Shown one piece after another: positions 34,533-43,500 of a stretch of 64,000 bases of DNA (position 1 is its first letter; the number at the start of each line of letters is the position of its first letter). The DNA comes from Mucilaginibacter sp. OK098 (GTDB lineage Bacteria; Bacteroidota; Bacteroidia; Sphingobacteriales; Sphingobacteriaceae). The notes under the pieces were generated by a model. It worked only from the letters and a program-made list of their open reading frames with translations, ran no database searches and was not told the DNA's origin. The translations under genes and the position numbers were made by a program. The stretch lies in NCBI RefSeq assembly GCF_900142915.1, contig NZ_FRCM01000009.1, positions 62,001 through 126,000 on the forward strand, in the 5' to 3' direction.

Positions 34533-35187
34533 TAATAAATTCCGTTATGTTTTCTTTTTTATTATCCATCAATATTGAAATGCCAATTACAATATAAAAT
34601 ATAAAATTAACTGCTAAAGCAAAGTAAGCAAGTGGTATAACATCAAGTTTGTTTTGTATAAAATAACTCAATAATGCAAAATCAAGAAACATGGTTGTTG
34701 CGTAAAATAACACATTTATATTAAACCAAAACAGGCTTTGCTTAAATAAACTTTGCTCAGCGGGAAACAAAAGCATTTGACGAAACAATAGCAGTGAATA
34801 AACAACATAAACAATATGTGAAGCCTCAAGGATTAGTGAAGGAAACTGCGTTATCTTCTCAAAAAACAATACGTTTACAATTTCCAGGATAAGCATAGCA
34901 ATTATTGAAACAATAATTGCTTTTTTTACCAGCTTGTTTGTTAACAAATAAAAGTAGGTTAAAGAAAAGAATGCATATTCAATTACTGCCCAAATGTGAG
35001 CCACCGGCATATTATTGTGATAAATTTTACCATATACTTTTTTTATGCTTTCGCTTATTAAAGTACATAGAATTAACACCGTTAAAATTTTGAAGGCCTT
35101 TGAAAGCTTTTTATAACGTATTAAGCCAGCAATGGTTACTAATAATAACAGTGTTAAATATACGGCATATATGTAGTCACCATTCAT
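34525..35187 (-). CDS. Seven-helix membrane protein, putative sensor
   Basis: The product is a 220-residue membrane protein with seven hydrophobic segments and very short loops. It resembles no family I can name. Position is the main clue: it overlaps the kinase gene by 8 nt and follows the small CPPxC-tailed gene by 9 bp, so it is probably the membrane input component of the signalling unit. The polar FING end is cytoplasmic if the count of seven helices is right. Confidence 0.8.
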   Translation of the reverse strand: MNGDYIYAVYLTLLLLVTIAGLIRYKKLSKAFKILTVLILCTLISESIKKVYGKIYHNNMPVAHIWAVIEYAFFSLTYFYLLTNKLVKKAIIVSIIAMLILEIVNVLFFEKITQFPSLILEASHIVYVVYSLLLFRQMLLFPAEQSLFKQSLFWFNINVLFYATTMFLDFALLSYFIQNKLDVIPLAYFALAVNFIFYIVIGISILMDNKKENITEFING

Positions 35188-35196
35188 ATCAATCTA

Positions 35197-35559
35197 TTAT
35201 AGAAGGTCTGTACAAAATGGCGGACAAGGCATTATCTGGTCCCAGGTTTCGTATCGGCCTACATAAGGCGCAGCTCCGTTTACTTCCGGATAGTCAGGAT
35301 TTGCCTCAGCCCCGGTAAGTATCAGTGTAAAAATATTGGCGGTTGATCCTATATGATCAGGGTGTTTTGCAAAATGCACACTCACCCCAGCATTATTAGG
35401 GTCGCTAAGCATTGCATCTAAACTTCTGCGGCTAATAAAAAAACCATTTAGAAATTGCCCGTCAGGTGTTACCAACGCCGGTCCGCCGGTGCCTGAATTT
35501 TGAGTCTGGTAGTTGTTAATTAAACTTTTTGCTAAGGTTTTGTCGATTACTGATGACAT
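35197..35559 (-). CDS. Small soluble protein with CPPFC tail
   Basis: The product is 120 residues with no signal peptide or membrane segment. Notable segments are GGPALVTPDGQFLNGFFISR, then SVHFAKHPDHIGSTANIF, and a C-terminus MPCPPFCTDLL with two cysteines two prolines apart. I recognise no family. It is the first gene of an operon with a seven-helix membrane protein, a kinase and a regulator, so a role as signal, ligand-binding protein or regulated product is possible. Its promoter region contains the large palindrome at 35622-35683. Confidence 0.7.
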   Translation of the reverse strand: MSSVIDKTLAKSLINNYQTQNSGTGGPALVTPDGQFLNGFFISRRSLDAMLSDPNNAGVSVHFAKHPDHIGSTANIFTLILTGAEANPDYPEVNGAAPYVGRYETWDQIMPCPPFCTDLL

Positions 35560-35621
35560 AATAAATTGATTAAAGGTTAGTTAATGAGGCATGAAGATAA
35601 GGTTTGCCCTTACAAATTTGC

Positions 35622-35683
35622 CCCCGTTAAATAACGGTATTTTTACCGTATTTTAACGCATAAAATACCGTTATTTAACGGGG
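35622..35683. promoter_or_regulatory. 22-bp perfect inverted repeat in a divergent promoter region
   Basis: CCCCGTTAAATAACGGTATT and two more T (35622-35643) pair exactly with 35662-35683 across an 18-nt loop containing TACCGTATTTTAACG. Each arm is itself nearly palindromic (CCGTTAAATAACGG and CCGTTATTTAACGG). It lies between the divergent sensory operon and the metallophosphoesterase gene, so it could be an operator as well as a hairpin. Confidence 0.75.
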
Positions 35684-35776
35684 TGAAAATTCAGAATAAA
35701 TTACTTATATAGGGTTTTGCCCTAAATACGGGAATAGGTAATTAAACAAAACCCGGTTATCAACGTTAACCTGCTG

Positions 35777-36871
35777 ATGCGTAAATTTTTACAAGGTATT
35801 TTCACAAAGCCGGTAGTAGCACTTGCAAACCGGATTTCATCAAAGCCGGATAAAAAAAGGGTTGATAAAGCATTAAGCGATCTTTACAATCAAATTAAAG
35901 CAAATAAGGCCAGGAAGGGTTTGATGCTGCCTTTTAATGCTGCCGCAGATAAATTCATCATCCTGTCTGACCAGCATAAGGGTGCCCGCGACGGAGCCGA
36001 TGTTTTTGCCAAAGCCGCTAAAAATTACCTGGCGGCGTTAGAATATTACAATAAAAACCACTTTTTTTATATAAACCTGGGCGACAGTGAGGAGCTTTGG
36101 GAAAACCTTTTTATTACTGTAAAACGGCATAACAAGGCAACCTTTGAGGCCGAGAAGCTATTTATAGCCCGCAAGGCTTTTATCAAGATCTATGGCAACC
36201 ATGATCTTTATTGGGATAATGATCCGCTTGCGGCGGTTGGCCTTCAAAGTATCTACGGGCAAAAGGTTGAGATTTATGAAGGTGCAATACTTAAAACCAC
36301 TGTTAAAGGTAAGCCTTTCGAAATTTATATGACCCACGGCCACCAGGGCGATCTGCAAAGCGACGGTAACTGGTTCAGCAAGTGGTTCGTATCAGATATT
36401 TGGGGGCCATTCCAGGCATATTTAAGAATAAACCCTAATACACCGGCTAATAACAACGAGTTAAAAAGTGATCATAACCGCATGATGTACGAATGGAGCT
36501 CAAAAAGGGAGAACATAATTTTAATAACGGGGCATACGCATCAGCCGGTTTTCAGATCATTAACCCAGCTCGAAGCATTGTTTGAAAAGTTAGGCATTGC
36601 AAAACACAATAATAACACTGCTGAAGTTGCCGCGCTGCAAAATAAAATTGATAAGCTGCATCTTAAACCCTTTAGACCACCTGATTTTAAAGGCTACTTA
36701 GATACTTATTTTAACAGCGGCTGCTGTTGCTTTGACGACGGTGATATAACTGGTATTGAAGTAGCAGATGGCTGTATAAGGCTTATAAAATGGCAATACG
36801 GAAAAGGAAAAACCTCCGAACGGCTGGTACTGGAAGAAAGTAAGCTGGAAGATTTGAAATTGCGCGATTAA
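35777..36871 (+). CDS. Calcineurin-like metallophosphoesterase
   Basis: The product is 364 residues and cytoplasmic by composition. The metallophosphoesterase metal motifs are in order: SDQHKGARDGADVF (modified DxH), GDSEELWE, GNHD, MTHGHQGD and ITGHTHQPVF. These bind two metal ions and support phosphoester hydrolysis; the substrate is unknown (candidates include UDP-diacylglucosamine or nucleotide-like esters). It is a single gene, divergent from the sensory operon and sharing the gap with the 22-bp palindrome. Confidence 0.9.
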   Translation: MRKFLQGIFTKPVVALANRISSKPDKKRVDKALSDLYNQIKANKARKGLMLPFNAAADKFIILSDQHKGARDGADVFAKAAKNYLAALEYYNKNHFFYINLGDSEELWENLFITVKRHNKATFEAEKLFIARKAFIKIYGNHDLYWDNDPLAAVGLQSIYGQKVEIYEGAILKTTVKGKPFEIYMTHGHQGDLQSDGNWFSKWFVSDIWGPFQAYLRINPNTPANNNELKSDHNRMMYEWSSKRENIILITGHTHQPVFRSLTQLEALFEKLGIAKHNNNTAEVAALQNKIDKLHLKPFRPPDFKGYLDTYFNSGCCCFDDGDITGIEVADGCIRLIKWQYGKGKTSERLVLEESKLEDLKLRD

Positions 36872-36872
36872 G

Positions 36873-36983
36873 ATACAAGAGTCAAGAAATCAAGAATCAA
36901 GAATCAAGAATCAAGATCAAAACAATGAACGATCAATATGTAAAGTACGCGGGCATCTTGACTCCTGTTTCTTGCAATCCTTA
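36873..36983. repeat. ATCAAGA tandem words with inverted partner
   Basis: The 7-bp word ATCAAGA is repeated about five times at 36886-36918, preceded by AAGATACAAGAGTCAAGAA. GCATCTTGACTCCTGTTTCT (near 36953-36972) is the approximate reverse complement of the left part. It lies between the convergent metallophosphoesterase and LUD genes. Confidence 0.8.
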
Positions 36984-36994
36984 ATCTCTCTTCC

Positions 36995-37633
36995 CTATCC
37001 ATCTAGCAAAAACACAAACAATTCCTTAGGCCCGTGTGCGCCTAAAACCAGCGTTTTTTCAATGTCGGCTGTGCGGCTGGGGCCTGTAACGTTGCTGATC
37101 ATTGACGGTAGGTTGTTGCCGTATTTTTCTTTTATCAACTTAAAGCCATCCTTAAGATCAAGCACCAATTGCGATGTGTAGGCTAATACAATGTGCACCG
37201 GCGGATAAATACTTAACCGGCGACCGGCCATATTGGCGTTTGAAAGTAAAATGCTCCCATTGCGCGCAATTAATGCTTCGCAAAGTGTAAAACCGACATC
37301 TGCGTGCTCAAAATCTTTATCGGTTTCGTAAAAGGGATATTCAAAGCGGGTTAATACTTCCTGCAGTGCAGGCTCCCAGCAATAGATTTTGTGCCATTTG
37401 CGCTCTTCGGCAAGTTCGAGTAAATTTTCAATAAAATTGACCTCGTCCTCACAAAAAACAAACTGGCCCGATATAGAAGTAAACTGCTCGGCAAACAACA
37501 CCTCGTTTAGCTCGTCAGACGGCGGGTAATGCGGCAAATCCTCCAGATTTGGATAAGGGTTATCCCTTTTCTCCAAAAGCGCCTTACGGATCTTTTTTAG
37601 CAGTTTTTCTTTCGGTGTTGTTATGTCCCTCAT
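36995..37633 (-). CDS. LUD domain protein (LutC-like)
   Basis: The product is 212 residues. The C-terminal signature VTGPSRTADIEKTLVLGAHGP followed by a hydrophobic end matches LutC/LUD proteins, which support lactate oxidation with LutA and LutB. Here no LutA or LutB gene adjoins. The gene follows ftsH and rsfS on the same strand, a conserved Bacteroidota neighbourhood, so the link to lactate is uncertain. The N-terminal 60 residues are charged and divergent. Confidence 0.88.
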   Translation of the reverse strand: MRDITTPKEKLLKKIRKALLEKRDNPYPNLEDLPHYPPSDELNEVLFAEQFTSISGQFVFCEDEVNFIENLLELAEERKWHKIYCWEPALQEVLTRFEYPFYETDKDFEHADVGFTLCEALIARNGSILLSNANMAGRRLSIYPPVHIVLAYTSQLVLDLKDGFKLIKEKYGNNLPSMISNVTGPSRTADIEKTLVLGAHGPKELFVFLLDG

Positions 37634-37635
37634 TT

Positions 37636-37793
37636 TTAAGCAGAAAGCGAAAAGACTAAAGCAGGAAGCCGATTTGCTTTTGTCTTTAGATGTAGAATTT
37701 AAAATTAATTATTACAAGCTTAAAACAAAAAGTCCAAAGCTAAAAGATATTTTTCTTTTCTGCTTTGGACTTTAAGCTTTCTGCTTTGCGCTT
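37636..37793. repeat. Inverted repeat of AAGCAGAAAGCGAAAAGAC words
   Basis: The left block TTAAGCAGAAAGCGAAAAGA plus CTAAAGCAGG (37637-37666) pairs with CTGCTTTGGACTTTAAGCTT plus TCTGCT (37760-37785). A third copy of the words (AAAGTCCAAAGC) lies near 37729. The right end reaches the ftsH stop codon. Confidence 0.8.
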
Positions 37794-39909
37794 ATTCTTT
37801 AGAATTTGCTTCTTTTTCTTCAGGATTTCTTTCAAAAGTACCTGAATGGTCTGCAACGCCTTCGGGTATTAAAGCTTTAGCAGCAGGTGTTTGGTCAGCT
37901 TCCGGGCCGTTTACAAATTCATCATAAGTAGTACGGTTATCAAAAGGACGCTTGCCCAGGATCTCTTCCAGGTCTGATTGGAAAAGGATCTCTTTTTCTA
38001 AAAGCTTATCAGCCAATTTGATCAGGCCTTCTCTTTTATCAAGCAACAGCTTTTTGGTCATTTCATAAACCTCGGCAATCTGGTTGCGTACTTCCACGTC
38101 AATCAACTCAGAAGTTTTTTCAGAGTATGGCTTATTAAACTGGTACTCGCCCTGGGTATCGTTAAATGATACATTGCCCACCTTATCATTCATACCATAA
38201 ATGGTAACCATGGCATAAGCAAGCTTGGTAATCCGTTCAAGGTCATTTTGTGCACCGGTAGAGATCTTTCCGAAGGTAATATCTTCAGCAACACGACCAC
38301 CCAGCGTCATACACATCCCGTCAATTAATTGTTCGGTAGTGTATAAAAACTGTTCTTTTGGCAGGTATTGGGCATAGCCCAAAGCGGCAACACCACGCGG
38401 AACAATTGAAACCTTAACCAGCGGGTCGGCATGTTCCAAAAACCAACCGGCAATTGCATGCCCGGCTTCGTGGTAGGCAACAATGCGTTTTTCTTCCGGA
38501 GATATGATCTTGTTCTTTTTCTCCAAACCACCAATAACACGGTCAATAGCATCCTGGAAATCCTGCATGTCAACTGCCTCTTTATTTTTACGGGCAGCTA
38601 TCAAAGCGGCTTCGTTACATACGTTGGCAATTTCGGCGCCTGCAAAACCAGGAGTTTGTGCCGATAGTTTTTTAGCATCAACACCTTCGGCCAGTTTAAC
38701 CGGTTTTAAGTGGACTTTAAAGATCTGTTCGCGGCCGATCAAATCAGGTTTATCGATAGATACCTGTCGGTCAAAACGACCTGGACGTAATAATGCCGAA
38801 TCCAGTACATCCGGGCGGTTGGTTGCAGCAAGGATAATGATCCCTGAATCGGTACCGAAACCATCCATTTCAACCAGCAACTGGTTCAGGGTGTTTTCGC
38901 GCTCATCATTACCGCCAACAATATTGTTTTTACCACGGGCACGGCCAATGGCATCAATCTCATCAATAAATATGATACATGGGGCTTTGTCTTTTGCCTG
39001 GCGGAACAGGTCACGTACACGTGATGCACCCACACCAACAAACATTTCAACAAAGTCTGATCCTGACAGGGAGAAGAAGGGCACCTGCGCTTCGCCGGCA
39101 ACGGCTTTGGCCAGCAAGGTTTTACCCGTACCCGGCGCACCTATCAACAAGGCGCCTTTTGGTATTTTACCCCCAAGATTGGTGTATTTTTTAGGATTTT
39201 TAAGGAAATCCACAATTTCCATTACTTCCTGCTTGGCCTCTTCCAAACCGGCAACATCATTAAATGTTACCGAAACCTGGGCTTCTTTATCAAACAGGGT
39301 AGCCTTTGATTTGCCAATGTTAAAGATCTGCCCGCCCGGGCCGCCACCTGCGCCACCGCTCATGCGGCGCATAATAAATAACCATACCGCTACCAGCAAC
39401 ACGGCCATTATTATACATTGTACAAACCAGTTTGATAAAAGGCTTTCATGGCCAGGTTCAATGCTCACGGCAATTTTCTGATCTTCAGTAAAGCCAAAAT
39501 CCTTTTCGGCATTGTTTATTGATTGCTTTATCCCTTCATAGGTAGCATCAGAAAATGTGTACTGAGGCCCCTCGGCACTACCCATGCTTAACGGGCGCGT
39601 ATCTTTTTTGGCATCAGCATATTCCTGCTTGTTTAAGCTTTCTTTTTTAATGTAAACTTCGGCTACAAACAAATCGCCGCTACGGTAGGCCACAACTTTT
39701 TCTACGTCGTGCTGCTTAAGCATTTCACCAAACTTTTGAAAAGTTATGGGATTTGAAGTAGTAGTATTTAATAACGTAGCTACAACCAGCAATACCACAA
39801 CAATAATGGCATAAAACCACATAATGTTTGGTTTTGGTGGTTTGGGAGTGATTTTTTTATTCGGTATTTTCCGGATCGGTTTTGGATTTTCCAATTTATT
39901 ATCTTTCAT
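37792..39909 (-). CDS. ftsH: ATP-dependent zinc metalloprotease FtsH
   Basis: FtsH is a membrane-anchored AAA+ protease that degrades misfolded and regulatory membrane proteins. The product is 705 residues: an N-terminal Lys/Pro-rich cytoplasmic tail, transmembrane helices near 31-48 and 162-180 flanking the periplasmic domain, Walker A GAPGTGKT (257-264), Walker B IIFIDEIDA (312-320), the second region of homology ATNRPDVLDSALLRPGRFDR, and the zinc motif HEAGH (480-484). The tail after about 640 is acidic. It shares strand and order with rsfS, with 88 bp between them. Confidence 0.97.
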   Translation of the reverse strand: MKDNKLENPKPIRKIPNKKITPKPPKPNIMWFYAIIVVVLLVVATLLNTTTSNPITFQKFGEMLKQHDVEKVVAYRSGDLFVAEVYIKKESLNKQEYADAKKDTRPLSMGSAEGPQYTFSDATYEGIKQSINNAEKDFGFTEDQKIAVSIEPGHESLLSNWFVQCIIMAVLLVAVWLFIMRRMSGGAGGGPGGQIFNIGKSKATLFDKEAQVSVTFNDVAGLEEAKQEVMEIVDFLKNPKKYTNLGGKIPKGALLIGAPGTGKTLLAKAVAGEAQVPFFSLSGSDFVEMFVGVGASRVRDLFRQAKDKAPCIIFIDEIDAIGRARGKNNIVGGNDERENTLNQLLVEMDGFGTDSGIIILAATNRPDVLDSALLRPGRFDRQVSIDKPDLIGREQIFKVHLKPVKLAEGVDAKKLSAQTPGFAGAEIANVCNEAALIAARKNKEAVDMQDFQDAIDRVIGGLEKKNKIISPEEKRIVAYHEAGHAIAGWFLEHADPLVKVSIVPRGVAALGYAQYLPKEQFLYTTEQLIDGMCMTLGGRVAEDITFGKISTGAQNDLERITKLAYAMVTIYGMNDKVGNVSFNDTQGEYQFNKPYSEKTSELIDVEVRNQIAEVYEMTKKLLLDKREGLIKLADKLLEKEILFQSDLEEILGKRPFDNRTTYDEFVNGPEADQTPAAKALIPEGVADHSGTFERNPEEKEANSKE

Positions 39910-39997
39910 TTCTTTACAAGCTCAAACTTACAATCTTTTAATTTAATAATTTACGGTATGATGATGACGCGTATTTAAACGCAATTGTTGCGGATGC

Positions 39998-40372
39998 TTA
40001 GGCGCTTTTATACATTTTAATTTCAGCATCGCCCCAAAGATCTTCCATTCCATAAAATTCACGTTTATCGGTCCTGAAAACGTGTACTACAACATCTATA
40101 TAATCCAGCAGTATCCATTCGCCATACTCCAGCCCTTCTTTTCTGTAAGGGTCCTGCTGAGTGGCTTTATAAATCTCATCTTCAATGCTATTTGCTATGG
40201 CTTTTACCTGGGTGGTTGAATCGGCATGGCATATCACAAAATAATCAGCCACCGAACTAAATATATTACGAAGGTCTAACCTGATAATATCATTTCCTTT
40301 TTTTTCCTGGATGCCGTGTATGGCTAACTCAGAAATATAAGCAGATTCACTTAACGCTTTGTTTTTTACCAT
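39998..40372 (-). CDS. rsfS: Ribosome silencing factor RsfS
   Basis: RsfS binds L14 on the 50S subunit and blocks joining to 30S in stationary phase. The product is 124 residues from the ATG at 40372; an upstream in-frame TTG is less likely. Family motifs are present: DLRNIFSSVADYFVICHADS, then EYGEWILLDYIDVVVHVF and EFYGMEDLWGDAE. It is divergent from birA (47 bp) and lies upstream of ftsH on the same strand, a neighbourhood common in Bacteroidota. Confidence 0.95.
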   Translation of the reverse strand: MVKNKALSESAYISELAIHGIQEKKGNDIIRLDLRNIFSSVADYFVICHADSTTQVKAIANSIEDEIYKATQQDPYRKEGLEYGEWILLDYIDVVVHVFRTDKREFYGMEDLWGDAEIKMYKSA

Positions 40373-40419
40373 CAAAAAGAATTAGTTTTGAACGATTTCG
40401 TATCTAAAAATATTATACT

Positions 40420-41190
40420 TTGCAAAATAACATATTTTCGGGGTTATTTGTTGGACAAAATTTTATAACAATTAAACAAGTTGATTCAACAAATAACTTT
40501 CTTAAAGATTTAGCGTCAAATTCCAAGCCATTGATTGAAGGAACAGTCATTATGGCAGAAAACCAGTATGCAGGCAGAGGGCAGCAACAAAACGGCTGGC
40601 ATGCCGAACCCGGTAAAAATTTAACATTCAGTATTTTATTAAAACCAACCTTTTTACCCGTTACTGATCAGTTTGACCTTGTTCGCGCTGTGAGTCTGGG
40701 TGTTTTTGATGCTTTGGCGCCCCTGCTCGGCGATAAATTAAAGATAAAATGGCCTAACGACATTTATTACGCCGACCAAAAACTGGGCGGGATGCTAATT
40801 GAAAATATGATACAGGGCGGACAAATAAAAAACGCCATTGTTGGCATTGGCCTAAATATAAACCAGGAAACGTTCCCTAACCACCTGCCAAATGCTATAT
40901 CATTAAAGCAAATCTTACATCAGGATTATGATTTAAATGGTTTATTATCCGAAATTTGCAGGCATATTGAGGCATATTATCTGAATTTAAAAGCCGGTAA
41001 AATTTCTTTTGTAAGGAATACTTATTTAAAACGACTATACTGGTTAAACGAAAAGAAAAGTTTCAGATCAAAAGAAGGCATGTTTGACGGTATTATTAAC
41101 AACGTAAAAGATAATGGAATGCTGGTTGTTAAAAATAATAAGAACGAAGAATTAGAGTTTAGCCTGAAGGAAATTACATTTGTTCAATAG
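40420..41190 (+). CDS. birA: Biotin--[acetyl-CoA-carboxylase] ligase
   Basis: BirA attaches biotin to the carboxyl carrier protein. The product is 256 residues without an N-terminal DNA-binding domain, so it is a ligase only. Motifs: VDSTNNFL, AGRGQQQNGW (the biotinyl-AMP loop), KWPNDIYY and VGIGLNIN. The only start that keeps the conserved N-terminus is TTG at 40420, which sits inside a TATACTTTG sequence resembling a promoter -7 element, so the exact start or promoter is uncertain. It is divergent from rsfS. Confidence 0.93.
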   Translation: MQNNIFSGLFVGQNFITIKQVDSTNNFLKDLASNSKPLIEGTVIMAENQYAGRGQQQNGWHAEPGKNLTFSILLKPTFLPVTDQFDLVRAVSLGVFDALAPLLGDKLKIKWPNDIYYADQKLGGMLIENMIQGGQIKNAIVGIGLNINQETFPNHLPNAISLKQILHQDYDLNGLLSEICRHIEAYYLNLKAGKISFVRNTYLKRLYWLNEKKSFRSKEGMFDGIINNVKDNGMLVVKNNKNEELEFSLKEITFVQ

Positions 41191-41306
41191 TTCACTGGTT
41201 CATTGGGCCTGTATAAGAGACCTGAATGGTGCACGGCGTTAACCGCCATACATCAATGAACTAATGAACAATTGAGCTAATGAACAAAATAAGGAACTAA
41301 TAAACA
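41184..41306. repeat. Inverted repeat of CAATGAACTAATGAAC words
   Basis: TTCAATAGTTCACTGGTTCA and TTGG (41184-41208) pair with CAATGAACTAATGAACAATT (about 41253-41272). Further words AATGAACAAAATAAGG continue to 41306. The left arm overlaps the birA stop. Related words occur at 4738-4775. Confidence 0.75.
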
Positions 41307-41316
41307 AAACTATAAA

Positions 41317-41769
41317 ATGAAGAAAGTACTATTGGCAGCAGTTGCCCTGGTTTTAAGCCTGGGTGCGAAAGCCCAGATCGAATCGCATGTAAAATGGTCA
41401 TACGCGGCCAAAAAAATAAGCGCTACCGAAGCAGTGATGTTTTTAAAGGCTACTATTGATGATAAATGGCATATTTATGGATTAGATGTGAAAGATGGCG
41501 GCCCTATCAAAACGTCGTTCACTTTTGCTCCCTCAAAAGAATATAGTTTAGTTGGCAAGCCCATACAACCAACTCCAATCAAAAAATATGAGTCCACGTT
41601 TAAAATGGACGTTACCTATTTTGAAAAATCAGTAGTGTTTCAGCAAAAAATTAAGCTGAAATCTGCCAATGCAACAGCCGTTAAGGGCCAGTTGGAATAC
41701 ATGACCTGTAACGATCAAAAATGCCTTCCTCCTGAAGATATTGATTTCTCTATTCCATTAGGTAAATAA
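41317..41769 (+). CDS. Periplasmic DsbD N-terminal-like protein
   Basis: The product is 150 residues with a signal peptide (residues 1-19, ending LGAKAQ). The mature domain is an immunoglobulin-like fold with a C-terminal YMTCNDQKCLPPEDI, a CxxxxC pair like that of the DsbD alpha domain. It probably receives electrons from the membrane protein encoded 15 bp downstream and passes them to periplasmic thiols. Partners and substrates are unknown. Confidence 0.85.
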   Translation: MKKVLLAAVALVLSLGAKAQIESHVKWSYAAKKISATEAVMFLKATIDDKWHIYGLDVKDGGPIKTSFTFAPSKEYSLVGKPIQPTPIKKYESTFKMDVTYFEKSVVFQQKIKLKSANATAVKGQLEYMTCNDQKCLPPEDIDFSIPLGK

Positions 41770-41784
41770 TTTACGGCAACAGAA

Positions 41785-43497
41785 ATGAAATCATTCAAAA
41801 GCCGTTCTGCAAAAACCGGGTTGTTTTTACTGTTTACAGTTGTTGCTTTTTTTATTGCAGGCTTAAACCCGGTTAAGGCCCTTCAAAATAAAAAAGCCGA
41901 CACAGCTGTATCCACCGGCGACGTTCAGTTTACTGACATTCCTACAGCGGCGGATAGCCTGGCGGCGGCCAAAAAGAAACAACAACAAGTTGCAAATGCG
42001 CAGCCTGTTTCAAAAACCCCAACCAAAAGTAGTAAAGAAACACCCAGAACATTGTGGCAGATCTTTCTTGCCGGTTTTTTGGGCGGCTTTGCGGCCTTCC
42101 TGTTGCCTTGCGTTTATCCAATGCTGCCGCTTACCGTTAGCTTTTTTACCAAAAGGGGCGGCACAAGGGCTAATGCCATATTCCAATCGCTTCTATATGG
42201 CCTGTCAATTATATTTATTTATGTAGTTTTTGGCTTAATTATTACCATTGCCTTTGGGCCGGCGGCTTTAAACGGATTGGCTACTAACGGCATATTTAAC
42301 TTTTTCTTTTTTTTATTGCTGATTGTTTTCGGGGTCTCGTTTCTTGGAGCATTTGAAATTACCCTGCCCAGCTCTTTCGCAAATAAGCTCGACGAAAATT
42401 CAGACAAAGGCGGGCTGGTTGGGATCTTTTTTATGGCGGCAACGCTGGTTGTAGTTTCTTTTTCCTGCACGGGGCCTGCTATTGGTTTGGTGCTGGTAGA
42501 TGCAGTTACCAAAGGCGAAAGGCTTGCCCCCGCAGTTGTTATGCTTGGCTTTTCGCTGGCTATAGCATTGCCGTTCACTTTGTTTGCCATGTTCCCTTCT
42601 GCGTTAAAAAGCCTGCCAAAATCAGGCGGATGGCTTAACAGCGTTAAAGTGATACTGGGCTTTATTGAAATAGGTTTTGCATTAAAGTTTTTATCAAATG
42701 TTGACCTGGCCTATCACTGGAACTGGTTCGACAGGGAAATATTTTTATCGTTATGGATTGGCATCGGCATTTTAATGGTATTGTACCTTATCGGTAAGAT
42801 CAAATTCTCGCATGATAGCGATCTGCCTTACATGTCAGTACCACGAACCTTTATAACGCTTATTATATTGGCATTTGTGGTTTACATGATCCCTGGCCTA
42901 TGGGGCGCGCCGTTAAAATCAATCAGCGCATTTTTGCCGCCGCTAAGTACCCAGGATTTTGATTTATCACAGGGTGTTGGCGCTGCCGCCCCTTCTGCCG
43001 TTAATAGTTCATCTATAAAAACAAAAAAATACGAAGATCTTTTTAAACGCCTGCCAAAGGTTAAAGGGATAGATGACTGGTATGATTATGACCAGGCTGT
43101 TGAGGTTGCAAAGCAATTGCACAGACCTATTATGATAGATTTTACGGGCTGGAATTGCGTAAACTGCCGTAAAATGGAATCAACAGTATTGCCTAATCCG
43201 GAAGTTTTAAAACGATTGCAGGACGATTTTGTGGTACTGCAATTGGTTATTGATGATAAAACTGGGCTTCCGGTGGCCGAGCAAACAAAATCAGCCTATA
43301 ACGGTAAAACCATAAGCACCTTAGGCGGCAAATGGCTCGACCTGGAGATCACAAAATACAATTCAAACGCACAGCCTTATTATGTTTTGATAAATGAAAA
43401 AGGCGAAGCGCTTGTAACGCCGCAAGGCTCAAGCAGTACGGCTGATTTTATAAAATATTTAGACAACGGAATAGCAGCCTATAAAAACAGTAAATAA
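41785..43497 (+). CDS. DsbD-like thiol:disulfide interchange protein
   Basis: The product is 570 residues. A signal anchor and Lys/Gln-rich linker (residues 1-90) lead to the eight-helix DsbD membrane domain with its cysteine segment LLPCVYPMLPL and SFSCTGPAIG. The C-terminal thioredoxin-like domain has the active site GWNCVNCRKME, a CxxC of the form CVNC. Together with the small protein encoded just before, it forms a complete DsbD split over two genes (15 bp gap), moving electrons from cytoplasmic thioredoxin to the periplasm. Confidence 0.9.
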   Translation: MKSFKSRSAKTGLFLLFTVVAFFIAGLNPVKALQNKKADTAVSTGDVQFTDIPTAADSLAAAKKKQQQVANAQPVSKTPTKSSKETPRTLWQIFLAGFLGGFAAFLLPCVYPMLPLTVSFFTKRGGTRANAIFQSLLYGLSIIFIYVVFGLIITIAFGPAALNGLATNGIFNFFFFLLLIVFGVSFLGAFEITLPSSFANKLDENSDKGGLVGIFFMAATLVVVSFSCTGPAIGLVLVDAVTKGERLAPAVVMLGFSLAIALPFTLFAMFPSALKSLPKSGGWLNSVKVILGFIEIGFALKFLSNVDLAYHWNWFDREIFLSLWIGIGILMVLYLIGKIKFSHDSDLPYMSVPRTFITLIILAFVVYMIPGLWGAPLKSISAFLPPLSTQDFDLSQGVGAAAPSAVNSSSIKTKKYEDLFKRLPKVKGIDDWYDYDQAVEVAKQLHRPIMIDFTGWNCVNCRKMESTVLPNPEVLKRLQDDFVVLQLVIDDKTGLPVAEQTKSAYNGKTISTLGGKWLDLEITKYNSNAQPYYVLINEKGEALVTPQGSSSTADFIKYLDNGIAAYKNSK

Positions 43498-43500
43498 AAG

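Noticed and set aside
36880..36918. Tandem ATCAAGA words as a possible CRISPR array
   Set aside because: The unit is 7 bp with no spacers and no cas genes. It is low-complexity repeat DNA.
36995..37633. A lactate-utilisation operon
   Set aside because: Only the LutC-like gene is present, and its neighbours ftsH and rsfS are unrelated to lactate use.
38483..39481. 332-codon open frame antisense to ftsH
   Set aside because: It mirrors a strongly conserved ftsH frame, has no similarity to known proteins and is rich in Ser and Arg, typical of a shadow frame.
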